Positions 9,298 through 17,327 of a DNA stretch of 64,000 nucleotides are shown in pieces; within the stretch, counting starts at the first letter, position 1, and every line of letters starts with the position of its first letter. The translations under genes and the position numbers were made by a program. Source of the DNA: Thiorhodococcus drewsii AZ1. GTDB lineage: Bacteria > Pseudomonadota > Gammaproteobacteria > Chromatiales > Chromatiaceae. The notes below the pieces were generated by a model, which was not told where the DNA came from, searched no databases, and worked only from the letters and a program-made list of their open reading frames with translations. The DNA lies in the NCBI RefSeq assembly GCF_000224065.1, contig NZ_AFWT01000006.1, positions 1 through 64,000 of the forward strand. The letters are read 5' to 3'.

Positions 9298-10446
9298 TCA
9301 GACCGTCGCGCGTACCTGGTCACCTGTCTCGGGGTGGAAGAGATGCAGGCTGGCTAGAGAAACGCCTAGCCCGAGCGTCTGACCTCTCTCGAACGAGGCA
9401 TCCGGATCCAGGCGCGCGATCAATCGTTGCACACCCGCCGAGGAAGTCACGCCCGCAGCAGCCAGGGCTGCTGGCGACTCGAGCCCAGCCGTTCCCAGAT
9501 CCAGGTGGACAAAGAGCTCCGAGCCCAGCCACTCCACCAGATCGACCGTGCCGCGCAACGAGGACGTCGCTTCCGCGTCATCTACCGGCACCAGGGACTC
9601 GGGACGGATCCCCACGATCAGGGGGCCATTCGGCAGATCGATCGCAGCCCGCTCATCGAGCGTCAGCGATATTTCGGCCGTGGCAAAAGACAATCGATCG
9701 TCCCCGATCCTCGCCGGCAGCAGATTCATGGGCGGCGTGCCGATGAAGCCGGCGACGAAGAGGTTGGCCGGAGCCGAATAGAGCTCGCGTGGCGTCGCCA
9801 CCTGCTGGACCTCCCCGGCGCGCAGGATGGCCACGCGGTCGCCGAGGGTCATGGCCTCGGTCTGATCGTGCGTCACGTAGACCGTGGTCACGCCGAGCCG
9901 GCGCTGAAGACGTGCCAGCTCGGCGCGCATCTGGCCTCGGAACTGGGCGTCCAGGTTGGACAGTGGCTCATCGAGCAGGAAGACCTTGGGGCGCCGCACC
10001 ATGGCCCGCCCCATGGCGACGCGCTGACGCTGTCCGCCGGAGAGCGTCTCCGGCTTGCGGTCCAGGAGCAGGGAGAGTCCCAGCATCTCGGCAACCTGGC
10101 TCACCCGCAACGCGGTCTCCTCCGCCGACACCTTCGCCAGCTTGAGCGGAAAGGCGATGTTCTCGCGCACGCTCATGTGCGGATAGATGGCATAGCTCTG
10201 GAAGACCATCGCCATGTCGCGGTCCTTGGGATCCACGCCGCGCATGGAGCGACCGTCGACGCGCAGATCGCCGCCGCTCATCTCCTCCAGGCCCACGATC
10301 ATGTTGAGCAGGGTCGACTTGCCGCACCCCGAGGGGCCGACCAGGATGAAGAGTTCGCCATCGCGAACGGTGAAGGTCGCGTCACGCACGGCGACGGTGC
10401 CGTCGGCGAACCGCTTGGTGACGCCCTCAAGGATGATCTCAGCCAT
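9298..10446 (-). CDS. Sugar ABC transporter ATP-binding protein (MalK/UgpC type)
   Basis: This 382-aa cytoplasmic ATPase would power the CUT1 importer encoded upstream. Walker A is GPSGCGKST (residues 37-45), the signature is TLSGGQRQR, and Walker B is VFLLDEP. The C-terminal regulatory TOBE region (about 240-380) is typical of MalK/UgpC/SugC proteins that serve carbohydrate importers. The start at 10446 (MAEIILEGVTKRF) is chosen over the much longer open frame because it fits the family N-terminus. The gene is the last of the minus-strand operon, 41 bp after the permease gene. A deleted paralogue lies at 6377-6935. Confidence 0.92.
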   Translation of the reverse strand: MAEIILEGVTKRFADGTVAVRDATFTVRDGELFILVGPSGCGKSTLLNMIVGLEEMSGGDLRVDGRSMRGVDPKDRDMAMVFQSYAIYPHMSVRENIAFPLKLAKVSAEETALRVSQVAEMLGLSLLLDRKPETLSGGQRQRVAMGRAMVRRPKVFLLDEPLSNLDAQFRGQMRAELARLQRRLGVTTVYVTHDQTEAMTLGDRVAILRAGEVQQVATPRELYSAPANLFVAGFIGTPPMNLLPARIGDDRLSFATAEISLTLDERAAIDLPNGPLIVGIRPESLVPVDDAEATSSLRGTVDLVEWLGSELFVHLDLGTAGLESPAALAAAGVTSSAGVQRLIARLDPDASFERGQTLGLGVSLASLHLFHPETGDQVRATV

Positions 10447-10487
10447 GATGTCTCCGTTTCGGACAGGTGTCTGTGCCCCGCACGCAA

Positions 10488-11339
10488 CTACCCCTTCACC
10501 GCCCCAGCCGTCAGTCCAGCGACGATGCGGCGCTGGAACACCAGGACGAGCGCCACCACCGGAAGGGTCACCAGCACCGAGGCGGCGGCGATGGAGCCGG
10601 TCGGTTGATCGAAGCGCGAGCTGCCGGTGAAGAAGGCGATGGCGACGGGAACGGTACGCGAATCGGTGGTCGAGGTCAGGGCCGCGGCGAAGAGGAAGTC
10701 GTTCCAGGCGAAGATGAAGACCAGGATGGCGGAGGCGAAGACGCCGGGCGCGACCAGGGGCAGGATGACGAGCCGGAAGGCCTGCATCCGGGTCGCGCCG
10801 TCGACGCGGGCGGCCTGCTCCAGCTCCCAGGGGATCTCGCGAAAGAAGGCGGCGATGGTCCAGATGGCGAGCGGCAGGGTCAGGCTGATATAGGGCAGGA
10901 TAAGACCAAGCCAGGTATCGAACAGGCCGAGCAGCCGCCAGAGGTCGAACAGCGGGCCGATGACGGCGATGGGCGGGAACATGGCGACCGCCAACGCACC
11001 GATCAGCACCGCCCGGCGTCCGGGAAAACGCAGCCGGACGATGGCATAGGCCGCCAGGGTGGCGAGCGCGACCGAAATCCCGGTGGCGATGAGCCCGATC
11101 CCCAGCGAGTTGCCCAGTGCCGCCGGAAACTGGGGATCGGTCAGGACGGCGGCATAGTGCTCCAGGCTGATCGTGCGCGGAAAGAAGCGCCGGTCGGTCA
11201 GGTCGCCGGCCGGCTTGAGCGAGAGCGATGTCAGCCAGGCGACCGGCAGCAGGGCATAGAGGACGAGCACCAGCACGGTGAAGCGCCAGAAGAGACGCTC
11301 GGACAGCGAGCCCTGGGTCTCGACTGACTTCCCGCTCAT
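10488..11339 (-). CDS. Sugar ABC transporter permease, MalG type
   Basis: The 283-aa inner-membrane permease has about six hydrophobic segments and the EAA loop (ELEQAARVDGATRMQAFRLV) that contacts the ATPase. The sequence WPFNDFL-like motif appears here as FAWNDFLFA, typical of MalG-type subunits. The ATG at 11339 overlaps the stop of the upstream permease gene by 4 bp, which fixes the start; the longer open frame upstream is a shadow. It forms the channel together with the MalF-type subunit. Confidence 0.9.
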   Translation of the reverse strand: MSGKSVETQGSLSERLFWRFTVLVLVLYALLPVAWLTSLSLKPAGDLTDRRFFPRTISLEHYAAVLTDPQFPAALGNSLGIGLIATGISVALATLAAYAIVRLRFPGRRAVLIGALAVAMFPPIAVIGPLFDLWRLLGLFDTWLGLILPYISLTLPLAIWTIAAFFREIPWELEQAARVDGATRMQAFRLVILPLVAPGVFASAILVFIFAWNDFLFAAALTSTTDSRTVPVAIAFFTGSSRFDQPTGSIAAASVLVTLPVVALVLVFQRRIVAGLTAGAVKG

Positions 11340-12217
11340 CGCCTCTCCCCTGCCCGTCCCAGCACGTCGGAGCCGAACAGACGCACATAGAAGAGCGCGA
11401 TCAGGAGTGTGCCGATGAAGATGAGCACCGAAACCGCCGAGCCCAGCCCCAGGTTGAGCCGTGCGATCAGCGCCTGATAGGCCAGGATGGAAACCGACTC
11501 GGTATCCTGGGCGCCGCGCGTCTGAACGTAGATGGTGTCGAAAATGCGAAAGGCGTCCAGGGTGCGGAACAGCAGCGCGACCAGGATGGCCGGTTTCATC
11601 AGCGGCAAGGTGATGTAGCGGAGCCGCTGCCAGGCCGTCGCCCCGTCGACCCGGGCGGCGCGGATGAGATCCGGCGGCACCAGGGTCAGCCCGGCCAGGA
11701 GCAGCAGGGCGACGAAGGGGGTCGTCTTCCAGATCTCGGTGGCGATGATGACGAAGAAGGCCGACCAGCGCTCGGAGAGCCAGGCCTGGTCGATCCCCAG
11801 CAGGGCATTGACGAACCCGGTGGTGGGATCGAAGGCGAAGCGCCAGCCCAGTGCCGCCACGACCGTGATGATGGCATAGGGCACCAGGGAGGCGGTCCGC
11901 ACCGCGATGCGTCCGACCAGTGCCCGATGCATCACCAGGGCCAGGGCGAACCCGAGCAGCAGCTCGACGGCGACCGAGCCGGCCGTGACCAAGAGGGTAT
12001 TGAAGACCGAGCGCCACCAGACCTCCGAGGTCAGGACGCTCGCATAGTTGGCCAGCCCGACGAAGGACTGGCGGTCCGGAAAGCGCAGATCGTAGCGATG
12101 CAGCGACAGCCAGACCGCATAGCCGATGGGATAGGCCGTCACCAGCAGCATCGCCAGCACCGCCGGCGCGCACAGCAGCCAGCCGAGCCGGCGTTCGTCC
12201 AGGCCGAATCGGCTCAC
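11336..12217 (-). CDS. Sugar ABC transporter permease, MalF type
   Basis: This 293-aa permease has six predicted membrane segments, starting with LGWLLCAPAVLAMLLVTAYP, and an EAA motif (DLIRAARVDGATAWQRLRY). It pairs with the MalG-type subunit. It resembles the SugA/ThuF-like permeases of trehalose/maltose importers in overall form, but the substrate cannot be decided from sequence. Both ends overlap neighbours by 4 bp, so the operon is tightly coupled translationally. Confidence 0.9.
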   Translation of the reverse strand: MSRFGLDERRLGWLLCAPAVLAMLLVTAYPIGYAVWLSLHRYDLRFPDRQSFVGLANYASVLTSEVWWRSVFNTLLVTAGSVAVELLLGFALALVMHRALVGRIAVRTASLVPYAIITVVAALGWRFAFDPTTGFVNALLGIDQAWLSERWSAFFVIIATEIWKTTPFVALLLLAGLTLVPPDLIRAARVDGATAWQRLRYITLPLMKPAILVALLFRTLDAFRIFDTIYVQTRGAQDTESVSILAYQALIARLNLGLGSAVSVLIFIGTLLIALFYVRLFGSDVLGRAGERR

Positions 12218-13473
12218 AGCAGACCCTCCGAATTCAGCGCGCGCCGCACCGCCTGGCGCAGCCGCTCGACGTCGCGCTCGGGATCGATCTCGCTCAAGGG
12301 ATGCAGGGTGCGGGAGATGGCGATGGAGATGTCGCTGTAGAGCGGGGTGCGCGGCCGCTGGACCGCGTCCGCCAGGGTCGCGCGCAGCACCTCGGCGAAG
12401 GGAAAGACGTCCCGAACCTCGGGGTCGTCATAGAGCTTGGACAGGGTCGGCGGCAGACCGCCCAGCCGGGCGGCCAGGCGCTGGTTCTGCTCCGAGGCCA
12501 GACACTCGGCGGCCTCGAAGGCCAGGTCCGGATGCCGGCCGTGGGCCCCAACGCCGAGGTTGATTCCACCGACGCTCACCCGGCTCGCACGACTCGGATC
12601 CACGGCGGGCCAGCGCGCCCAGCCCATGTGCTCGGCGACCTCGGGCGCATTGGCCCGAGCGCTCGGCCAGACATAGGTGTAGTTGAACATGAAGGCCGAG
12701 TCACCACTCTCGAAGGCCAGACGGCACTGGTCCTCGCGACGGCTGGCCAGAGACGGATCCGAGGCGGGCGATCGTGCCAGACGCCGCATCACCTCCAGCG
12801 CCCGGCGTGTCGGCCCCGTCTCCAGCGAGACCCGGCGGCCGCTCTCGTCCAGCACGGAGCCGCCGGCCGAGACGAGCAGCGAGACGAAGAAGACGGTCAG
12901 CCCCTCGTAGCGCTCGCCCTGGGCCTGGATCAGACCGCCCGGGCCGATCGACTCGGCCGCGTCGATCATGGCGTCCCAGGTCGGCGGCGCCTCGGACACC
13001 CGGTCGGTGCGGTACCAGAGCAGCTGGGTATTGGTGGTAAATGGGGCGGCCCAGAGACGGCCTTGGTAGGAACCACTGGCGAGCGGACCGGCGATGCACC
13101 CCGCTCGCACCCGGTTCGCCCGGTCATCGGGCCATGGCAGGATCCAGCCCGCCTCGGCGAATTCGGCGGTCCAGATGACGTCCATGCCGATGAGGTCGAT
13201 GTCCCGGTCGCCCGCCGCAAGACGCCGCACCAGCAGCTCGCGCTGCAGATCGGCGTCCGTGGGCAGGTATTCCAGTTTCAGGCGGTAGCGTCCACCGGAC
13301 GCCTTCGAGCAACGCCCGGCCGCCTGCTCGAAGGCGCCGGACTGCTCCTTGAAGACGTACCAGCGCAAGGTGGTGGTTGCATCCTCATCGGACCCACGCT
13401 CGCAGCCCGTCAGAGAAAGAAACGGTAAGATGACGGCGAGAAGGATGCGAAACCGCCCGACATCCCGACTCAT
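12214..13473 (-). CDS. Extracellular solute-binding lipoprotein of a sugar ABC transporter
   Basis: The 419-aa protein has a lipoprotein signal ending LSLTGC (Cys24), so it should be anchored on the periplasmic face of the inner membrane. The fold pattern of family-1 carbohydrate-binding proteins is visible: DLIGMDVIWTAEFAEAGWI, the WYRTD and WDAMIDAAESI region, and SVGGINLGVGAHGRHPDLA near the C-terminus. The ATG at 13473 is chosen because it places a short basic n-region before the hydrophobic core; the open frame runs 16 codons further upstream. It is the first gene of the four-gene importer operon and may bind a disaccharide such as trehalose or maltose. Confidence 0.88.
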   Translation of the reverse strand: MSRDVGRFRILLAVILPFLSLTGCERGSDEDATTTLRWYVFKEQSGAFEQAAGRCSKASGGRYRLKLEYLPTDADLQRELLVRRLAAGDRDIDLIGMDVIWTAEFAEAGWILPWPDDRANRVRAGCIAGPLASGSYQGRLWAAPFTTNTQLLWYRTDRVSEAPPTWDAMIDAAESIGPGGLIQAQGERYEGLTVFFVSLLVSAGGSVLDESGRRVSLETGPTRRALEVMRRLARSPASDPSLASRREDQCRLAFESGDSAFMFNYTYVWPSARANAPEVAEHMGWARWPAVDPSRASRVSVGGINLGVGAHGRHPDLAFEAAECLASEQNQRLAARLGGLPPTLSKLYDDPEVRDVFPFAEVLRATLADAVQRPRTPLYSDISIAISRTLHPLSEIDPERDVERLRQAVRRALNSEGLL

Positions 13474-13558
13474 GAGCGATGATGAAGACCTGCTCAAACG
13501 CGCCCCACCATGTCCAGACATCGCTTCTGCGCCAAGGGTCTTGAGTCAATCAGACGAA

Positions 13559-15940
13559 TCAGTCAACAAGAGCGGCCAACCGCGAGGGAATCTCGGCGAT
13601 GGCCGCCTCGCGCGTATCGGCCTCCGAAGTCACGCCGAGAAGGATGTCGCGACCGGCCTGACGCAGGGACTCCCGATCGGCGGCGCTGAGCTCGGCGTAC
13701 AGGATCCCATGGTCCGCCTGATATTGGGCGAAGGCCAGCGCGACCCGAATGCGGTTACCGAAACGCAGCATATCCAACTGTGCCTCGGGACTGGTGTTGG
13801 CCCAACCTCCATTGATCAAAGCGATGATCATCTGGTTGCGCGCCATACGCCCCTGACCGAGCTCATCAAGCCAATAGGCTAGACCTTCGGAGTCGACCTC
13901 GCGACCGAAAAGGTTGCGATAGAGCGCCTCGATCAAAGCCTCGTCACCGGCTTCCGCAGGATATTGCGCTTGAACCAGCGGCTGATCGAAAAAGCTCTGT
14001 GCAACCGTTTCGGGGGTCCACTTCGGCAGGGTCTCGATGTTGTCGACCCAGTATTGCAGACCCTGGTGATCGGGCGCATAACCGAGCGTGGCCACGTAGA
14101 TCTCGGCCACCCTCCAGTCGGTCGAATCGCGATCGGTCGTCGTATCGCCGCTCACCACAAGGGTCTCGACGGGGCTCCATTCGCCTGGATAGTCCCCGAA
14201 GAGCAGCGGACGTACCTGGACGAGCAGTGATCCGGCTTTCGCGGGGACGAACGTGAAACTGGAGTCCGTATCGGTCGACTGGGGATCGCCAGCCGAAAGC
14301 GCATCCACCTCGACCAGCTCGATATCGTCGATGAACCAGCCGGCATTCGCATGCGTCTGGAAATAGTAGATACCGCCAAGATAACGGTAGTCGAAACGCA
14401 AACGGATCGCGCGACCCGCATAATCGTCCAGCGAAACGGTCGTTTGAGCAAAACCTCCCGCCTGAGCGCTGTCATTGCCGGGCAACTCCCACAGTGGGCT
14501 CCACGACAGACCATCATCTTCCGAGACCTCCAGGGTGGCGACCTGGTTCTCCGTGGCCCAGCCGAGCCAGCTCGAAAACACCAGCTGCGCTCCGGGCCTG
14601 GGCACAAAGGTCGGGGCGAATGTCAGAACCGCATCGCCAGGCGGTCGCGGATGAGCAAAATGAAAGGACGCTGCACCGCTCGCCGCACGCTCCTGAGTGA
14701 CGACCGCATAGCCCGAGGAGTCGTCAGCCTCCAGGTCGCCGAGGCCCGACTCGGCGTCGTGGTAGGCCCTGTAGAGGCTCGCGCCTGCCAGACGCCACTG
14801 ATAACCGGTCGCGCCAGCGACGCTGCTAAAGTCGAACTCCGCCGCAGAACCCAGCTGCAGATTGCTCGGCCCCGTGATCGTTTGTGGCCGATAATCCGCC
14901 CCCTTCACGTCAGGGTCGAAAACCGTCACTTCATAGACGAAATCGCGACTCGCCCCGTCGACGATCACGTCGCTGACCGTCACCTGATACTGCTCGTCGG
15001 CATCAGGGCGACTCCAGGTTTCGCCATCCTGATAAGGTTCGGGCATCCAGACCAGGGTATTTTCCCCGTAACCCTCGAAATAGGGCTCGACCTGAACCGC
15101 GACCGGCACCCCTTCATGCGTCATGGTCACGCTCGCCGAGGAGAAGTCGGCATCGTCATAAGACAGCGACCATCGTGGAAACAGAGTCTGATAGGGGACG
15201 TATCCAGGTGGCGGCCAGGCGATCAAACCATCTCGAACTGGTGGTCGCGCATCCCAGGCATGCTCGTCGAAGACCCAAAGCGCATTGGCCGCCCACTGAC
15301 CGTCCGCGCCCGGCACGCTGCCTGCGCCCATGCGCTGAGTCTGGGGATAGAGGATCCAGCGACGATGCCCCACACGAGCGTTCGAGGCGCCAGTGTCTCG
15401 GAACTGACTGAAGACCGCATCGGGCCCCGCATTTCCGAGCGAGAGATTCGAATTCCCAGCCGCCTCGGCACCGTCAGGGCTATAGCATGACCATGAACCG
15501 GGCGGATCGTGGCTCAGCTGTTCATTGGACGACATCATCAGCGCCGCTTGCTGGGCCTTAACGCTGAAGGCCGCGTCGAGGGCGATATCCGCTGGCACGC
15601 CGGCCATTGCCCGAAACCAATTCACGCGTCGGATGGTTGCCTGCTGATAGGCATCGGAGACACTTCCTGGGATGCAGTTCGCGAGGTCGCCATTCCAATC
15701 GGCCGCAACCGTCTCGGATGCCGCGAACACCGTCCGATAGAAGAGACGTGCGGTCTCCCGGTCTGCTGGATCTATTTCAAAGGCGCCGGTCGCCGCTGCA
15801 TACGCCGAAACCTCGGCACCAAGCCAGGCGGCCGGCGGCGAGACAGGAAGCCGGGGAGCGGCCGCAGCGAAGGAGAGATTCAAGAGACTGCAGAGTCCGA
15901 CCGCGAGACACGACCGACATCCGGACGTCCAGTTCAACAT
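13559..15940 (-). CDS. Secreted CAP-domain protein with beta-sandwich and DUF4214 domain
   Basis: The 793-aa protein starts with a signal peptide (about residues 1-28, ending SFAAAA). A bacterial CAP/SCP domain covers about residues 95-260, with LSHDPPGSWSCYSPDGAEAA and VGHRRWILYPQTQRM; His144 and His192 are candidate active-site or metal residues. A beta-rich region follows, including an immune-inhibitor/MAM-like sandwich (SEDDGLSWSPLWELPGN ... GWFIDDIELVEVD). The C-terminal 184 residues hold DUF4214-type repeats (GYAPDHQGLQYW and LFGREVDSEGLAYW). DUF4214 is common in exported surface proteins. The start at 15940 gives a clean signal peptide; the open frame continues 36 codons upstream. It lies 85 bp upstream of the sugar importer on the same strand. 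Its function is unknown. Confidence 0.8.
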   Translation of the reverse strand: MLNWTSGCRSCLAVGLCSLLNLSFAAAAPRLPVSPPAAWLGAEVSAYAAATGAFEIDPADRETARLFYRTVFAASETVAADWNGDLANCIPGSVSDAYQQATIRRVNWFRAMAGVPADIALDAAFSVKAQQAALMMSSNEQLSHDPPGSWSCYSPDGAEAAGNSNLSLGNAGPDAVFSQFRDTGASNARVGHRRWILYPQTQRMGAGSVPGADGQWAANALWVFDEHAWDARPPVRDGLIAWPPPGYVPYQTLFPRWSLSYDDADFSSASVTMTHEGVPVAVQVEPYFEGYGENTLVWMPEPYQDGETWSRPDADEQYQVTVSDVIVDGASRDFVYEVTVFDPDVKGADYRPQTITGPSNLQLGSAAEFDFSSVAGATGYQWRLAGASLYRAYHDAESGLGDLEADDSSGYAVVTQERAASGAASFHFAHPRPPGDAVLTFAPTFVPRPGAQLVFSSWLGWATENQVATLEVSEDDGLSWSPLWELPGNDSAQAGGFAQTTVSLDDYAGRAIRLRFDYRYLGGIYYFQTHANAGWFIDDIELVEVDALSAGDPQSTDTDSSFTFVPAKAGSLLVQVRPLLFGDYPGEWSPVETLVVSGDTTTDRDSTDWRVAEIYVATLGYAPDHQGLQYWVDNIETLPKWTPETVAQSFFDQPLVQAQYPAEAGDEALIEALYRNLFGREVDSEGLAYWLDELGQGRMARNQMIIALINGGWANTSPEAQLDMLRFGNRIRVALAFAQYQADHGILYAELSAADRESLRQAGRDILLGVTSEADTREAAIAEIPSRLAALVD

Positions 15941-16143
15941 GGCTGCCTCAGCTCCACTGTGATTGGCGAGATGCAAACGATCGCGGCCTTGCGCCCTCGA
16001 AACGATCGAGAAGCAGGACCGATATCCGAAAGATGTGTACTTTGACAACCTCAGTCAATGCGCACCGCGTCCGGAGAGACTTAACACACCCCATAGAGCC
16101 TTACCCGCGACGCAAGGATAGACCCAGTCGGCGACCATGCCCT

Positions 16144-17139
16144 TCAGGGCGATACCGACGAGAGACCGGGCATCACGCACCGACGCAGGAAATCGGCCAA
16201 ATCACCAAACTCCGGATAACGCCCGGCCACCTCAATGACATAACCGAGCGTGCGCGGCACGTCCGCGAGATAATGCGGCTTGCCGTCGCGATGATTCAGA
16301 CGGGCGAAGATGCCGCAGGCCTTGAGGTGACGCTGCATGCCCATGAGGTCGAACCAGCGCAGAAAACGCTCGGCCGGGACCGGTTCGAGGATCTCCGACC
16401 GGATCGCCAGATCCAGATAGCCCAGCGCCCAGTCGCGCACCCGCTCCTCCGGCCAGGCGATGTAGCAGTCACGCAGGAGCGAGGCCAGATCGTAGGTCAG
16501 AGGTCCCAGCACCGCATCCTGGAAGTCAAGCACGCCGGGGTTGGCCGTCTCGGTCAGCATCAGGTTGCGCGAGTGGAAATCGCGATGGACGCAGACCCGG
16601 GGCTGATCCAGGGCGCTGTCGATCAGACTGGCGTGAGCGCGATCGAACATGGTCTGCTCGCCAGCGTCGAGTACGATGCCCAGATGACGGCCGAGCAGCC
16701 ATTCGCCAAAGAGATCCATCTCACGCTGGAAAAAGGGTGCGTCGTAGACTGGCAGCCCCTCGACGGGCGCGCGGGCCTGGATGGTGGCCAGGGTACTCAG
16801 GGCATCAGCGTAGAGCCGGCCGGCGGTGTCGTCATCCAGCTCGCCCAGATAGACGCGGTTTCCCAGATCGGACAGGAGCAGGAATCCCTGCTCACGGTTC
16901 TCGGCATGGATCTCGGGCGTGTTGACGCCGATCTGGCGGAAGCGACGCGACAGATCCGCGAAACGCCCGCAGTCCTCGTGGGCCGGCGGGGCGTCCATGG
17001 CGATCAGGGTCGTCCCCTCCCGGGCGAGCCGCCAGTAGCGCCGGAAGCTGGCATCGGACGAGGCTGGGGTCAGCTCGAATGAATCGGTGGCCAGCACGTC
17101 GGCCAGCCATTGCTGCAACATCTGATAGCGTTCGGACAC
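16144..17139 (-). CDS. amgK: Probable N-acetylmuramate/N-acetylglucosamine kinase
   Basis: The 331-aa protein belongs to the aminoglycoside-phosphotransferase-like kinase family. It has the N-terminal TPASSDASFRRYWRL motif typical of AmgK, the catalytic loop CVHRDFHSRNLML and the metal motif VLDFQDAVLGPLTYDLASLL. AmgK phosphorylates the anomeric position of MurNAc or GlcNAc in cell-wall recycling. In Pseudomonas amgK is divergent from lptD, as here, but its partner murU normally follows; it is absent from this position. The start is a GTG at 17139 (VSERYQMLQQWL); an ATG at 17121 is an alternative. Confidence 0.85.
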   Translation of the reverse strand: MSERYQMLQQWLADVLATDSFELTPASSDASFRRYWRLAREGTTLIAMDAPPAHEDCGRFADLSRRFRQIGVNTPEIHAENREQGFLLLSDLGNRVYLGELDDDTAGRLYADALSTLATIQARAPVEGLPVYDAPFFQREMDLFGEWLLGRHLGIVLDAGEQTMFDRAHASLIDSALDQPRVCVHRDFHSRNLMLTETANPGVLDFQDAVLGPLTYDLASLLRDCYIAWPEERVRDWALGYLDLAIRSEILEPVPAERFLRWFDLMGMQRHLKACGIFARLNHRDGKPHYLADVPRTLGYVIEVAGRYPEFGDLADFLRRCVMPGLSSVSP

Positions 17140-17327
17140 AAAGACACCCGCACAGCCCAAGCCCTATCGGGATTCGGGCAAACTCGATGGTGGATTAGGA
17201 TTCAAGGATCGGAGCGGCCGGGGCGCGAGGCCACACATCTTTGCGATTGCCGCTCCGGCCGGGATATGACATGGTTACAGGTTCAACCCAACCCGTCCAC
17301 TCACTCAGCGACGAGTCCGCCAGACGC

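Noticed and set aside
9427-10608. Plus-strand open frame of 393 codons opposite the ABC ATPase
   Set aside because: The minus-strand ATPase has complete Walker and signature motifs; the antisense product shows no domain.
10488-12173. Longer 561-codon form of the MalG-type permease
   Set aside because: The extra N-terminal 278 codons run through the MalF-type gene in another frame; the 4-bp overlap start at 11339 gives a normal permease.
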